A DNA stretch of 64,000 nt from Owenia fusiformis (Eukaryota; Annelida; Polychaeta; Sabellida; Oweniidae), in NCBI GenBank assembly GCA_903813345.2, contig CAIIXF020000009.1, positions 21,293,759 to 21,357,758 on the forward strand. The letters run 5' to 3'. Both the position numbers and the translations under genes were made by a program. Positions 24,301-30,540 of the stretch are shown piece after piece (within the stretch, counting starts at the first letter, position 1; each line of letters begins with the position of its first letter). The notes beneath the pieces are model-generated. The model saw only the letters and a list, made by a program, of their open reading frames with translations. It ran no database searches and was not told where the DNA came from.

Positions 24301-27300
24301 TAGGTTTCACTACAAATTCTGTAGATGTTACAGTACAAGTTGTTGTAGTTAGTCTTTAACTAAGTTGATGTACCTAATGTAATCATGTAATGATATACAA
24401 TGTGTCAATAAAAGTTCTGTATGAGAGCTCTAAATGAAAGTAACGTTGTTATAAAATCTAGTTTAATGAATATTCAGACAAATTATAGTAAATGAATGTG
24501 TCCTAGATAAGAAATCATTCCTAATATTTTGATTTTGGTCCTAAAATAGTTTTGACAGTAATATGAGGGTTTTTATGAAGAGAAAGAAAAGTTTATATCA
24601 ACTTCTTATATCCCAGGTTCTAAAATTGGTTGAAACTAGAGAATTTTTCATTTTTGCCAGCTTTTGACATTTTACTAAACACATATACAACAGGTGTTTT
24701 TAGATGGGAGACACCAATTCTAGAAATTCTAAAACAATTTAAGAGTAAATTGGATGAAAATTGTTAAGATAAGAGCAATTTTAGAGAAAAACATTGTGAC
24801 AGATTATCTCGTCACTTTGGGTTTCAGGGTCATTCATGAGTGACAAGAAATCTCGTCACTAGGAGTAATGAAGACGTAAATATATCCAAATATTCCAACC
24901 GTTTGAGGTAAATACATGTTCATCTCAGTATATTTCCCGCAGCCCAAAGGGAAAGATACATAGATGTAAATATGTGCGTCTCATATGATATGAATAACCA
25001 AGATAGCCATTCTCATTCTAAAAATGATGTCATAACAATGGAGCTTTGTTGCCATTCGTATCCAAGTATTTTCTACAATATTATTGTTATGTAATAACAA
25101 ATAATCGTTATCAACTGCTAATATTCTGAACATCCGGTACTTTCTACTGTGGTATATACTCTGTGGTATATACAGTTGAAAACGAGGCTGCAGCTGGAGA
25201 CTGCAGGAAACAAGGAAATGCACTTTATATTTTTAATCACGCGATTGGTTCTTATCCAATGAGAAAGCGAGAAACATTCCAATGATATAATAAATAACAC
25301 ATATTATTAATTTTCAAGGGTTTTAAATTATAGGTAAAATGATTGCATGTCCATTTCAGTAATGGGTGTTAATATATAATATACAAATCCTAAAAAGCTT
25401 ATGTGAATTGAACCATAAATGGTAAAATAGAGAGCCAAAGCCAAAATCTTACTACTGATTGATCACCCTGTGTGTTAAATATTAAACAAGAAATACAAAT
25501 TGAATGCCTTTGAAGAGATGGTGTTTATATGGTATATAATACACATACAATGGCATTGGCTCCATTACCCTGCATGCAGAGTCGAATTAAACTACACTCT
25601 GCCTAGTAGAGACCATATTACAGTTTAGTAGCCCCGCCCCCACGACGGGTACCAGTGACAGTTAGGGTAATAAATCACTTTTGACCTACGCGCTGACTTT
25701 TCTTCCACCAATCAGCGAGCTTGAAGAAACATACGCCAAATGCGTTCTAATTAAATATGCGCATGTCATTGGTCAATTCCGGGCTCAACGATGACGTCAG
25801 AAGGAATGACCATATATACAACGTCGGTCAAATTTGGCTGACGAACACTGATTGGCGCGGTGAGTTCACAGGTCTATTTTAGTTTGAAAGAGTGAAGATG
25901 AAGCTCTCTTTTAAGAAGTGAAGTCAAACGAATGCAAAGGGTATGGCTCCATATACCTAGAAGACAGAATATTAAACCATACAGAAGTACCATATGTTAC
26001 ACATAATTGGATTCTCGAAAGTGTTGGCTCTCAATAGGGAATTGACTAAAAATAGAGATTTACCTTACCATAACAGTAATATTTTTGGTGGGTATGTTGT
26101 CATGTTAAATCAATTAATCGACCAAAATTTATATTAATCATGCACTGTGCATTATTTTGCTACCTTTTGAAACTGGCAGTGTCAACAAACTGTCATTGAT
26201 TTTTCTCAATTGTGTTGTATTCGAAATATTGCTCAAAATCCTATCTACCCTTTATCAAATTACCAAATTTTTATTTGAAGACAGGAACTACAAAGGTTGG
26301 TGACGGTTGAATTATTTATGTGTGTGAAATTGCATTGTGAATTACATGTTCTATGATGATATTCATTTTGAGATCAAAGAAGATTCGTAATTTTGTTAAT
26401 TTGCTGAGACAAATTGAAAGATATAACCCTGTCAATTGATATTAGATCTTTTCATCCTGTTTGACACTTTCATTAGTTAGCAATACTGAAGTAGATAGCC
26501 TTTATAAATATATGGATCACATAGATAATTCAGCACTATCTCACCCAGATATTGTGTATGGTAATGAGATTCATGAATCTGTTATAAGGCAAGCAGTCTC
26601 AGATTAACATGATCATGATCCATCATGAAATCATGATTTTGAAGCAAACAATAGAATGTAAAATTATCAGGAAGGAATAAAAACAAGCAGCAAAGTAAAC
26701 ATTCTAAATTGTAGAAAACTGATCCCGTTTTATAATCACTGAAAACATTTGTAGGCAAATGTGAAATTGAATGAAACTTTGAAATTTCAATCATTGCCAC
26801 AATGAGCTCACACATGATAATGCCAAATTTTAGGGACAGAGAGCAAAAATATAACAGTATATGAAATATCATCATGACCATCCGTCTAAGCCAACAATTT
26901 GACATTTTAAAATTAAGACCTATTTTAAAAACTTTAGGCCCAAATACACTCACTCTCCAAAACGTAGGTATTTAAATTTAAAGACGTACAGTAGATACAG
27001 GTGTCATTACAATATTCATTTGATGTAATACATGTCCGGATATATGAACTGATTTTTATGATTCAAGTAGGAAACATGTTTTTGACCCAATTATGCAGTA
27101 AGACAGTTGTTTAGGTTATTTCAGTTCATTTCTCCTCGTATCAATATTATTGTTAAATATATAAGCTGCATATTTCCTATATTTATAGATTTACATACTG
27201 CCATATATCATGACTATACAATACAGCATCGTACAGTACAGTACAATACAGTACAGAACAATACAGTATAGTAAAAACAGTAAAAGTATGGTATCCTGAA

Positions 27301-28841
27301 TGCTGAGTGTTAATATAACAAATAAGCACCTCAAAGCACTCAAAACATCTGGTTTTTATTTCAATTAAACTTTTAGAAGCCATAATTACAGTTCAGGTAT
27401 TTTTGCAATTGCACTGAGGGGTTCCAGGCTATATATTATATATTTCAAAACTCATTGTAAAGGTCATCTAAATTAAACCTTTGGATAATCATATGAGGTC
27501 TATCTTTATGGAAACATTTTTGAAAACTCCTATACCCGGCCATGCTATTTTCTGGTACAAAATAAAGAATGTACACTTTACTTTACTTTATGTATAACAG
27601 TTATACTTTCCGAAAAAAATAGGGAAATACACTGATGTCCTCATATTTTACTTTGTACCAGAAAATAAGAAGGGCATGTTCAACAATTTTTCTAAAAATT
27701 AATTGATTAAGAGATCACAGATCATACATTTGTACATTGAATAATATGTCGAGCATTTGGACTAAACCCTAAAGATAACTTAGTATTATCAGATAACAAA
27801 GAGTCCCACATAGTGATAAGGCTAACAGAAATACATCATTATTGAGGGCCTTGTTTGATGACACTTCACATTTCTGTGAATAAATACACATTTCTAAAAT
27901 TTAAAACATGTTTATCAAGTAAACATAAACATATATTCAAAAACGGTTTACAGAACTCATCAAATTAATAAAATCTGTGGTATACAGGAATCCAGCTAAA
28001 ATTTTACCACATCCCCTTTTATGTTCAAAATTCAAAATAAATGAAATAAATTATTAAAGAAGTAATGTTAGAACTTATTTGATGCTAAAAGCAACACTAA
28101 AATACCTGATAAGATCTAATGATGAGCTGCACCGCTAAGTGATCCTGAATAGCTTTAGCATCTGGGGCACCTGTTCCCACAGCTGGGACAGTTTGGGGCA
28201 TAGGCATTGGCATCATACCCTCAGGCATCGGTGTATAGCCAGGGTAGACCAGCACAGGCTTAGGCATAGGGGGTGGTGCTCTGTATGCATCTCCTGGCTT
28301 AGCCCCTTGTTGGGTCATACGAAAGTAAGAGTCCCATGACTAAAAATTTAAATTATCATCAGACATGGAAATATAGGGAGGAATTACGTTTTATGAAATC
28401 TCTAATTCTAAAACTATCTTTTAAGATATTCTTAAATTTTCTGATTTCCAAGCCTTTTTCTTCCTTGGCAGCCCTATATCATCATTATAGTAGAGGGGAT
28501 TACTTCTCAAATACCTACATAGTGTTGTATGTTATTGTTTCTTATATACCAGACTGTAGTAATAGTTGATTAAATGACCAATGTGGGACATTAAAATAGT
28601 AACATAAAGAACTCACTTTATGGACAGATTTGGGATCTTCTAACCATGCATTGAACATTTCTTCGACATATGAAGATGAAGTTCCACTTAGAAATGACTC
28701 TGCACTCGAATGTTGATGTCTTTGGCCATGTCTTTGACATATCATGGCACTACTAGTTCTCTCCAAAACCTGGAGCATTCTGATAGACTTAGCCATTGGT
28801 GTAACATTCATGCTACAAATTAGGTTTTGTAGTCGCTGCAT
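9200..28841 (-). CDS. OGDH: 2-oxoglutarate dehydrogenase E1 component, mitochondrial, 19 exons, complete
   Basis: The thiamine-diphosphate-dependent E1 subunit decarboxylates 2-oxoglutarate and passes the succinyl group to lipoyl-E2 in the mitochondrial TCA cycle. Nineteen exons sum to 3081 nt, or 1026 aa (human about 1023), and all junction phases agree. Residues 1-45 are a basic, Ser-rich presequence. Then come the E2/E3-binding N-terminal segment ([16 protein letters not shown], 50-80), a Pro/Met-rich linker (95-130), the ThDP domain with HRGRLN (about 321), [18 protein letters not shown] (419-428) and [11 protein letters not shown] (453 on), the transketolase-like pyrimidine domain with HRHHVLHDQ and [17 protein letters not shown], and the C-terminal domain with QEEHKN. 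An in-frame TAA four codons upstream supports the start. Odd points are the LGA in place of the usual RGH at 155-157 and a donor-derived minisatellite after exon 11. Confidence 0.97.
9663..9826 (-). CDS. OGDH: OGDH exon 18
   Basis: Acceptor CAATCCAG, donor GTATGT. Encodes [16 protein letters not shown] and [20 protein letters not shown], the conserved C-terminal domain. Confidence 0.95.
10319..10555 (-). CDS. OGDH: OGDH exon 17
   Basis: Acceptor TTCTTTTAG, donor GTAAAT. Encodes [36 protein letters not shown] and [10 protein letters not shown]; 79 codons. Confidence 0.95.
10571..10757. repeat. hairpin element in OGDH intron 17
   Basis: Arms 10571-10667 and 10680-10757 pair closely (ATCCTATGATTTA .. 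TAAATCATAGGAT, GATATCTGCAC .. GTGCAGATATC). The loop is GAGCGAGCGTAGCGAGAGA. On its right flank (10930-11030) begins a sequence shared with 19965-20065. Confidence 0.8.
10930..11030. repeat. dispersed repeat, copy 1 (partner at 19965-20065)
   Basis: TTACAAAAATACCGTTTTTA and ATCCTATGAATA followed by a TA(G/T)GGAATAA end are shared with the second copy. Possibly the end of the element that carries the neighbouring hairpin. Confidence 0.7.
11092..11222 (-). mobile_element. AAAACCT..GGAACACC repeat family, copy 1
   Basis: Contains AGTGGAACACTTTTCAGAGT, CCAAGACCAACTGACTTA and TTAGAGGTACCAAGGGTGTT, ending AGGTTTTACTGTA. The same blocks in the other orientation occur at 24144, 37303 and 46190. Ends resemble Tc1/mariner-type MITEs (CAGTAAAACCT). 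Confidence 0.7.
11481..11606 (-). CDS. OGDH: OGDH exon 16
   Basis: Acceptor TTGCTTCAG, donor GTAAGT. Encodes [20 protein letters not shown] and [18 protein letters not shown]. Confidence 0.95.
11967..12038 (-). CDS. OGDH: OGDH exon 15 (24 codons)
   Basis: Acceptor TATTTTAG, donor GTAAGC. Encodes [20 protein letters not shown] plus EYFP. Too short for most gene finders, but the [13 protein letters not shown] motif is diagnostic. Confidence 0.94.
12096..12214. mobile_element. short inverted-repeat element in OGDH intron 14
   Basis: TTCCCAGGGGGTTCACTC at the left pairs with GAGTGAACCGCCACTGGGGG at the right with a small gap. About 119 bp in all. No target duplication identified. Confidence 0.6.
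12527..12705 (-). CDS. OGDH: OGDH exon 14
   Basis: Acceptor ATTTTCAG, donor GTATGT, phase 0. Encodes [33 protein letters not shown] and ends LLPHGMEGM. Confidence 0.95.
13035..13162 (-). CDS. OGDH: OGDH exon 13
   Basis: Acceptor TATTTCAG, donor GTAACA. Encodes [14 protein letters not shown] and [14 protein letters not shown], conserved active-site region. Confidence 0.94.
13462..13612 (-). CDS. OGDH: OGDH exon 12
   Basis: Acceptor TCTCCTAG, donor GTATTT. Encodes [27 protein letters not shown] and [14 protein letters not shown], the start of the pyrimidine-binding domain. Confidence 0.94.
13765..14227. repeat. 36/37-bp minisatellite derived from the OGDH exon 11 splice donor
   Basis: About 11 copies. 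Two forms alternate: one with TTGTGAAGCTTGAAACTC (37 bp) and one with TTGTGAGCTTGAAACTC (36 bp), often paired with GGCACATAC and GATACATAC tails, so the higher unit is 73 bp. The exon 11 end reads TTGTGGAGCTTGAAACC directly after the last copy. Read on the coding strand, most units contain CACAATG|GTATGT, a donor that fits the consensus better than the real one, GTACGT. Confidence 0.9.
14228..14450 (-). CDS. OGDH: OGDH exon 11, with repeated donor downstream
   Basis: Acceptor GTTGCCAG, donor ATG|GTACGT. Encodes [32 protein letters not shown] and ends FKLHN plus one base. The last ~19 bases of this exon and its donor are the founder of the minisatellite at 13765-14227. Using the donor copy at 14192 would add 36 nt in frame. 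Confidence 0.93.
14936..15088 (-). CDS. OGDH: OGDH exon 10
   Basis: Acceptor TGCTCTAG, donor GTACTA. Encodes [20 protein letters not shown] and the start of the variable helical linker ending EQEYQ. Confidence 0.94.
15235..16490. repeat. ~135 bp tandem array ending in a (GACG)n tract, OGDH intron 9
   Basis: Five to six diverged units. Each carries AAATGGCGGCCATTTTTCAA, CCTTCTACCAAAAGTGTC, GCTTATAGTATTCACATACC and AAATCGCTCCACTACTTTTC. The GCGGCCATTTTT/AAAATGGCCGCC parts are self-complementary. The array runs into a GACG/TACG microsatellite at about 16391-16465, then CCTCCGAACTTCGTTCGATG. A shorter relative of the last part lies at 20520-20615. The block may be an expanded transposon tail. 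Confidence 0.85.
16653..16832 (-). CDS. OGDH: OGDH exon 9
   Basis: Acceptor ATTTCAG, donor GTAAAT. Encodes [34 protein letters not shown] and KDVVIDL. Exactly 60 codons, in phase. Confidence 0.95.
16974..17102 (-). CDS. OGDH: OGDH exon 8
   Basis: Acceptor TATTGCAG, donor GTAATA. Encodes [20 protein letters not shown] and on to TVHIVVNNQ. The GD...NN spacing is the ThDP/Mg2+ motif of the transketolase superfamily. Confidence 0.95.
17255..17575. repeat. 20-bp minisatellite (GTACATGTTCTGTACATGGA), OGDH intron 7
   Basis: About 14 diverged copies of a 20-bp unit. It shares the TACATGT palindrome with the 21-bp array at 8.1-8.4 kb but the rest of the unit differs. Confidence 0.85.
17596..17866 (-). 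CDS. OGDH: OGDH exon 7
   Basis: Acceptor TTTTTCAG, donor GTAAGT, phase 0. Encodes [39 protein letters not shown] and [20 protein letters not shown]. This is the longest exon and part of the ThDP pocket. Confidence 0.95.
18181..18341. repeat. recent tandem duplication, ~80 bp, OGDH intron 6
   Basis: AGCTTGTTTGTTTAATCTTT and the following ~55 bases to AAATCTGAATTT are present twice with no mismatch seen, 79 bases apart; a 3-base indel separates the unit lengths (79 versus 82). Perfect identity in an intron points to a young event or an assembly artefact. Confidence 0.85.
18410..18556 (-). CDS. OGDH: OGDH exon 6
   Basis: Acceptor GATTTCAG, donor GTATGT. Encodes [27 protein letters not shown] and ends GMPHR, the first half of the catalytic MPHRGRLN motif (equivalent to His260 of E. 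coli SucA). Confidence 0.94.
18779..18980. mobile_element. MITE with CAGGCC(A/C)(A/G)TAGCCAGG termini
   Basis: Left end CAGGCCAATAGCCAGG and right end CCTGGCTACGGGCCTG are inverted. The interior shares GGCCAAAAATTCTTTCA and ATCATGCAGTTTTTCACCA with the element at 4490-4606. I recall CAGGCCCGTAGCCAGG-like termini as common in marine invertebrate genomes. It lies in OGDH intron 5. Confidence 0.75.
19063..19217 (-). CDS. OGDH: OGDH exon 5
   Basis: Acceptor CATTCAG, donor GTACAG. Encodes [20 protein letters not shown], then RWIKHKFE and [13 protein letters not shown], all strongly conserved. Confidence 0.94.
19491..19591 (-). CDS. OGDH: OGDH exon 4
   Basis: Acceptor TTTTGTAG, donor GTTGGT. Encodes [18 protein letters not shown] and on to [10 protein letters not shown]. 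The conserved F.LP...IGG and LPLREI landmarks are clear. Confidence 0.93.
19688..19928. repeat. 50-bp tandem repeat, 5 copies, OGDH intron 3
   Basis: Unit AATGCACATTTTTATTCTAT + AGTGAAAATGGTTCAAATAA + AATGCACATG. Each unit carries AATAAA on the plus strand, and most copies also have TTTATT (AATAAA on the coding strand), so the intron holds a row of polyadenylation-like hexamers in both orientations. Confidence 0.88.
19965..20065. repeat. dispersed repeat, copy 2
   Basis: Shares TTACAAAAATACCATTTTTA, TATCCTATGAATA and the GGGAATAA end with 10930-11030. Confidence 0.7.
20254..20356 (-). CDS. OGDH: OGDH exon 3 (aa 154-188)
   Basis: Acceptor TCTTTTAG, donor GTAAGT, phase 1. Encodes [20 protein letters not shown]. 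Almost all E1o proteins have RGH where this has LGA. This is the region where other animals use alternative exons that change Ca2+ sensitivity; an FADLD motif is kept. Confidence 0.9.
20410..20435 (-). pseudogene. possible relic of a duplicated OGDH exon 3 start
   Basis: CAGCAACCTTGGCTTCAAGCAC matches the 5' end of exon 3 (CAGCAACCTTTGCCCCAAGCAC) at about 21 of 25 bases, including two past the junction, 50-80 bp upstream of the exon on the coding strand. The acceptor AG has become AA, so it could not splice. The match is short and could be chance. Confidence 0.4.
20520..20615. repeat. diverged relative of the (GACG)n element tail
   Basis: GACAGACTGATGTACAGACA is followed by AAGGTGTTCTCTAC and CTTCCTTTGATGGGATAATA. 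This mirrors the order GACG tract, AGGCGTTCCCTA, CTTCGTTCGATGGGATAAT at 16391-16510. Confidence 0.6.
20616..21981. other. OGDH intron 2, 5' flank of nested GPCR
   Basis: No exon or repeat recognised. The GPCR promoter should lie here if it is transcribed on its own, but I see no convincing core element beyond general AT-richness. Confidence 0.5.
21982..23451 (+). CDS. rhodopsin-family GPCR, probable neuropeptide receptor-like orphan; single exon nested in OGDH intron 2
   Basis: 489 aa, intact. Residues 1-25 are a likely signal peptide. The extracellular N-terminus to about 140 is long and has six N-glycosylation sequons (29, 59, 78, 95, 104, 110). Seven membrane segments follow: TM1 GNG (N159), TM2 LAILD (D186), TM3 ending DRYIAV (247-252), TM4 with P284, TM5 with P334, TM6 with CFMP (P393) in place of CWxP, TM7 with NSMVNFFVY (435-443), then a basic RDGFRKRL start to the tail. 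The usual Cys at the top of TM3 is absent (Tyr223), although Cys298 is present in loop 2, so the standard disulfide is doubtful. The C-tail is Ser/Thr-rich. The ligand is unknown. The gene lies antisense to OGDH, typical of an intronless retrocopy or ancient nested gene. Confidence 0.93.
   Translation: MENILKATLWLLGIVAIWEIDCIKATSKNQTANQISTTLYSKSIIMFSESTTQKDLQQNSSRTMDMQEFTEETGITKNTSMNAYTDKPAYDQDHNETNGRTPQNGTGSQNVTTDQSTANQRCNEDNDIASLYPKEIAEFARAIMLWLAGIVCIIGVLGNGLSITVLHHDESKGPSTFYLKALAILDLLSCSTYIMFDCVHYIYRYTFLMDKTSEVTHYYERGYTYTGLARIYFMLISSWVVVVMTLDRYIAVCKPLKAARLCTVKRAKISLAVIVIISMIVIVPRAFELTSFMGTHPCTGLPQVSLAWGVLGQNPAYRIAHVMVIYSILMLSFPTIITAIFNAFIIYQLKQQAKNRKSMMSTNAQISKTKVKDGNLTKTLATVSTLYVICFMPLLVFCIWDAFWYFNIWSPKGSSSHRAMSFYFLPIVKLMTIVNSMVNFFVYFFIRDGFRKRLINMVLPQCILAKQQSSNERPTSKSITNVETVVSSL
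23620..23760. repeat. AAAATGGCCGCC-type repeat fragment
   Basis: AAAATGGCCGCCAGATAATG with TTAATCAGCTCTAGAACTTG and CTGGAGAAAATCTGATTAAC just 3' of the GPCR. A similar phrase is at 9960-10010. Possibly part of the same family as the array at 15.2-16.5 kb. Confidence 0.45.
24144..24312 (+). mobile_element. AAAACCT..GGAACACC repeat family, copy 2
   Basis: CAAACCTGCGGAACACCTTT, GGTGTTCCACTTATAGATTC and CTTGGGACTCTGAAAGTATT, ending near AGGTTTCACTAC, which inverts the left end. The most complete copy along with that at 46190. Confidence 0.75.
24313..25605. other. OGDH intron 2, nothing recognised
   Basis: No exon, RNA gene or repeat with a partner in the window is seen. AATAAA at about 24408 could end the nested GPCR transcript, about 960 bases past its stop. 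Confidence 0.5.
25606..25942 (+). repeat. CCAAT/CRE-bearing dispersed repeat, copy 1
   Basis: Shares its whole plan with 43106-43410: ATATTACAGTTTAG(T/C)AGCC, CCCGCC, GGGTAATAAATCA, CCAATCAGCGA, a GC-richer middle, CTGATTGGC, TCTCTTTTAAGAAGTGAAGT and ATGCAAAGGGTA. It contains inverted CCAAT boxes, a perfect CRE (TGACGTCA, 25792-25799) and a TATATA stretch near 25814. It resembles a promoter-carrying repeat such as a solo LTR, but no terminal duplication is evident. Confidence 0.75.
25950..28105. other. OGDH intron 2, remainder
   Basis: A TACAGTACAA microsatellite lies at about 27230-27285. A 123-codon minus-strand frame at 26582-26953 has no recognisable product. A CTTTACTTTA pair near 27575 belongs to an imperfect inverted stretch (TATTTTCTGGTACAAA .. 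TTTGTACCAGAAAATA, about 27547-27667). Confidence 0.5.
28106..28339 (-). CDS. OGDH: OGDH exon 2 (aa 76-153)
   Basis: Acceptor TTTTTAG, then SWDSYFR. Contains a linker unusually rich in Pro and Met (APPPMPKP .. MPMPMPQ), then [13 protein letters not shown] before donor GTATTT. The linker is the least conserved part of the family. Confidence 0.93.
28617..28841 (-). CDS. OGDH: OGDH exon 1 (aa 1-75)
   Basis: Start codon, mitochondrial presequence (many Arg, Ser, Gln, almost no acidic residues until about 48) and the start of the conserved N-terminal segment ending KSVHK. Donor GTGAGT, phase 0. Confidence 0.93.
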
Positions 28842-30540
28842 TATGGATGATTATATTATAGACGAATTACAGATTACGCAATTTACTACAGCTGTTGCGT
28901 CTCTGTAGAAATCTCACAGACAAAATATAAATCTTTGGTAACCGCTAAGCGAAGTAGACTGTTTCACTCTTATATGAAATGTTCCAATGATAAACTCTTG
29001 TACAGTTGCGTTCCTTTCGTTGAAATCTGTGAATTGTTGCAAATGCTCAGAGACTGAGAGAGTCAGAACTCAAGACTCAAAAAAATTACTCAGGATTTAT
29101 AACTTCAATACCATGGAATTAAGTATCTCTCTACATCCATTTCGTATACGTCTTTGGAGATACTAATTAAGCCAATGTGTACCTTGCTAATAATTCGCTT
29201 TCATAACGCAGGATGTCTTTTAAAAGGGAAATATAAACTGAAAATTGTTCGAAAACTTTTCGAGGATTCTCCTCACTGACCTTGGAGTTCCATGACGTCA
29301 TCAAAGTCAAATGACAAACACTCTGCTAAACGAAAACATGACAATATTAATTTTTACTTTATAGTTCATGTTTTAAAACATGACTAACTATCATGTATTA
29401 TTTTAATTGTATGGTAAAGATTAGAACTTTAGTTCCAGTACATTCTGGAGAGTGATCGATCTCTATTTGGTTTGTTACCTTTCCAAAAGATGGCATCACA
29501 GTAATATAAGCCTCGTTTTCAGTGTAAACATTTTGGAAAATTTAGGAAGTGATTTCGACTTTTAAAACTTAATTTGTAGATGTTATCGCTGACAGCCAAT
29601 GTAATGAGATATCGAAAGATGTAGCCAGATAAACCAGGTATCAGTTTAATATAATTTTTCTTGCGTTAACCTTTTCTTTTACCGTCCGTTCTTTTCTCAA
29701 TTTATCAGTTATTGAATTCATTTTCAAGTTGGAACTGGAAGTTGGTTGAATATTGAAATTTTATACAAGAGCCTGAAGAGTGGTCAATGTTTATCAATAT
29801 TCTATTTTAGCTTATGTTTACTTGATTTATTTCTATGATCACATGCAATACCATCATGTCATGAGCTAACCCTTAGTATGTATCCAACAGACCGAATATA
29901 ATATTCGGTCTGTTATGATTGATATATTTCCTGTGGAAATCGCGGTGATATTTTTTGCACATTAATTTCTCGTTTATTATAAGAATGTTCACCTTGAAAA
30001 TTGGTGAATATGTTGAAGAGATGTTCATCTTAAACTAGAAGCAAAAATATTTGTATAAGGCGGGTACAAGTTGATATAAAATAATGAAATGTTCAGACTC
30101 ACCGAAACTTCAGGATGTGTTCATAAGTAGATCGCGAAATCAATGTCAAGGACGTTTGAGTTCACGAGATCCAAACGAGATATGCAAATTTTGAACTTTG
30201 ACAACACATGACCACTTGATTACCTCGGCCTTCTTCATGAATATTTCCGCTCTATTTACTATAAATGAAGAAAATTAATCGGGATAATGATAATTAAATG
30301 ACTAGATCTAATAAATTCCCGCACAAATGGAATTTAGCAATACGCTTCCGTAATGTTGCTCACGCTCCACGTGTTATTTGTTTACAAATAGACTGACGTC
30401 ACTGGCTAAATCTCGTTTATCGTGAGAATTGGCATTGCCAAAATGGCTTGACCTAATCAATGGCTTCGCTACAAGAAGCGTCTGTACATTTTATGAATAT
30501 CTTCAGTAAGAGGACAATATACGAAAAAATAATATTGTGA
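28842..30540. promoter_or_regulatory. presumed OGDH promoter region and head-to-head intergenic DNA
   Basis: Immediately 5' of OGDH. A perfect palindromic CRE, TGACGTCA, occurs at 29293-29300 (about 450 bases upstream of the OGDH start) and again at 30394-30401. A perfect 29-bp palindrome is at 29886-29914. No TATA box could be tied to a start site. Regulation by CREB/ATF is possible but inferred only from these sites. Confidence 0.5.
29886..29914. repeat. perfect 29-bp palindrome
   Basis: AACAGACCGAATAT and ATATTCGGTCTGTT flank a single A with no mismatch. It could be a dimeric factor site or a small hairpin. Confidence 0.9.

Noticed and set aside
26582-26953. 123-codon minus-strand open frame in OGDH intron 2
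   Set aside because: Composition is that of translated AT-rich intron (many Leu, Phe, Ile, Met), no motif, no splice context.
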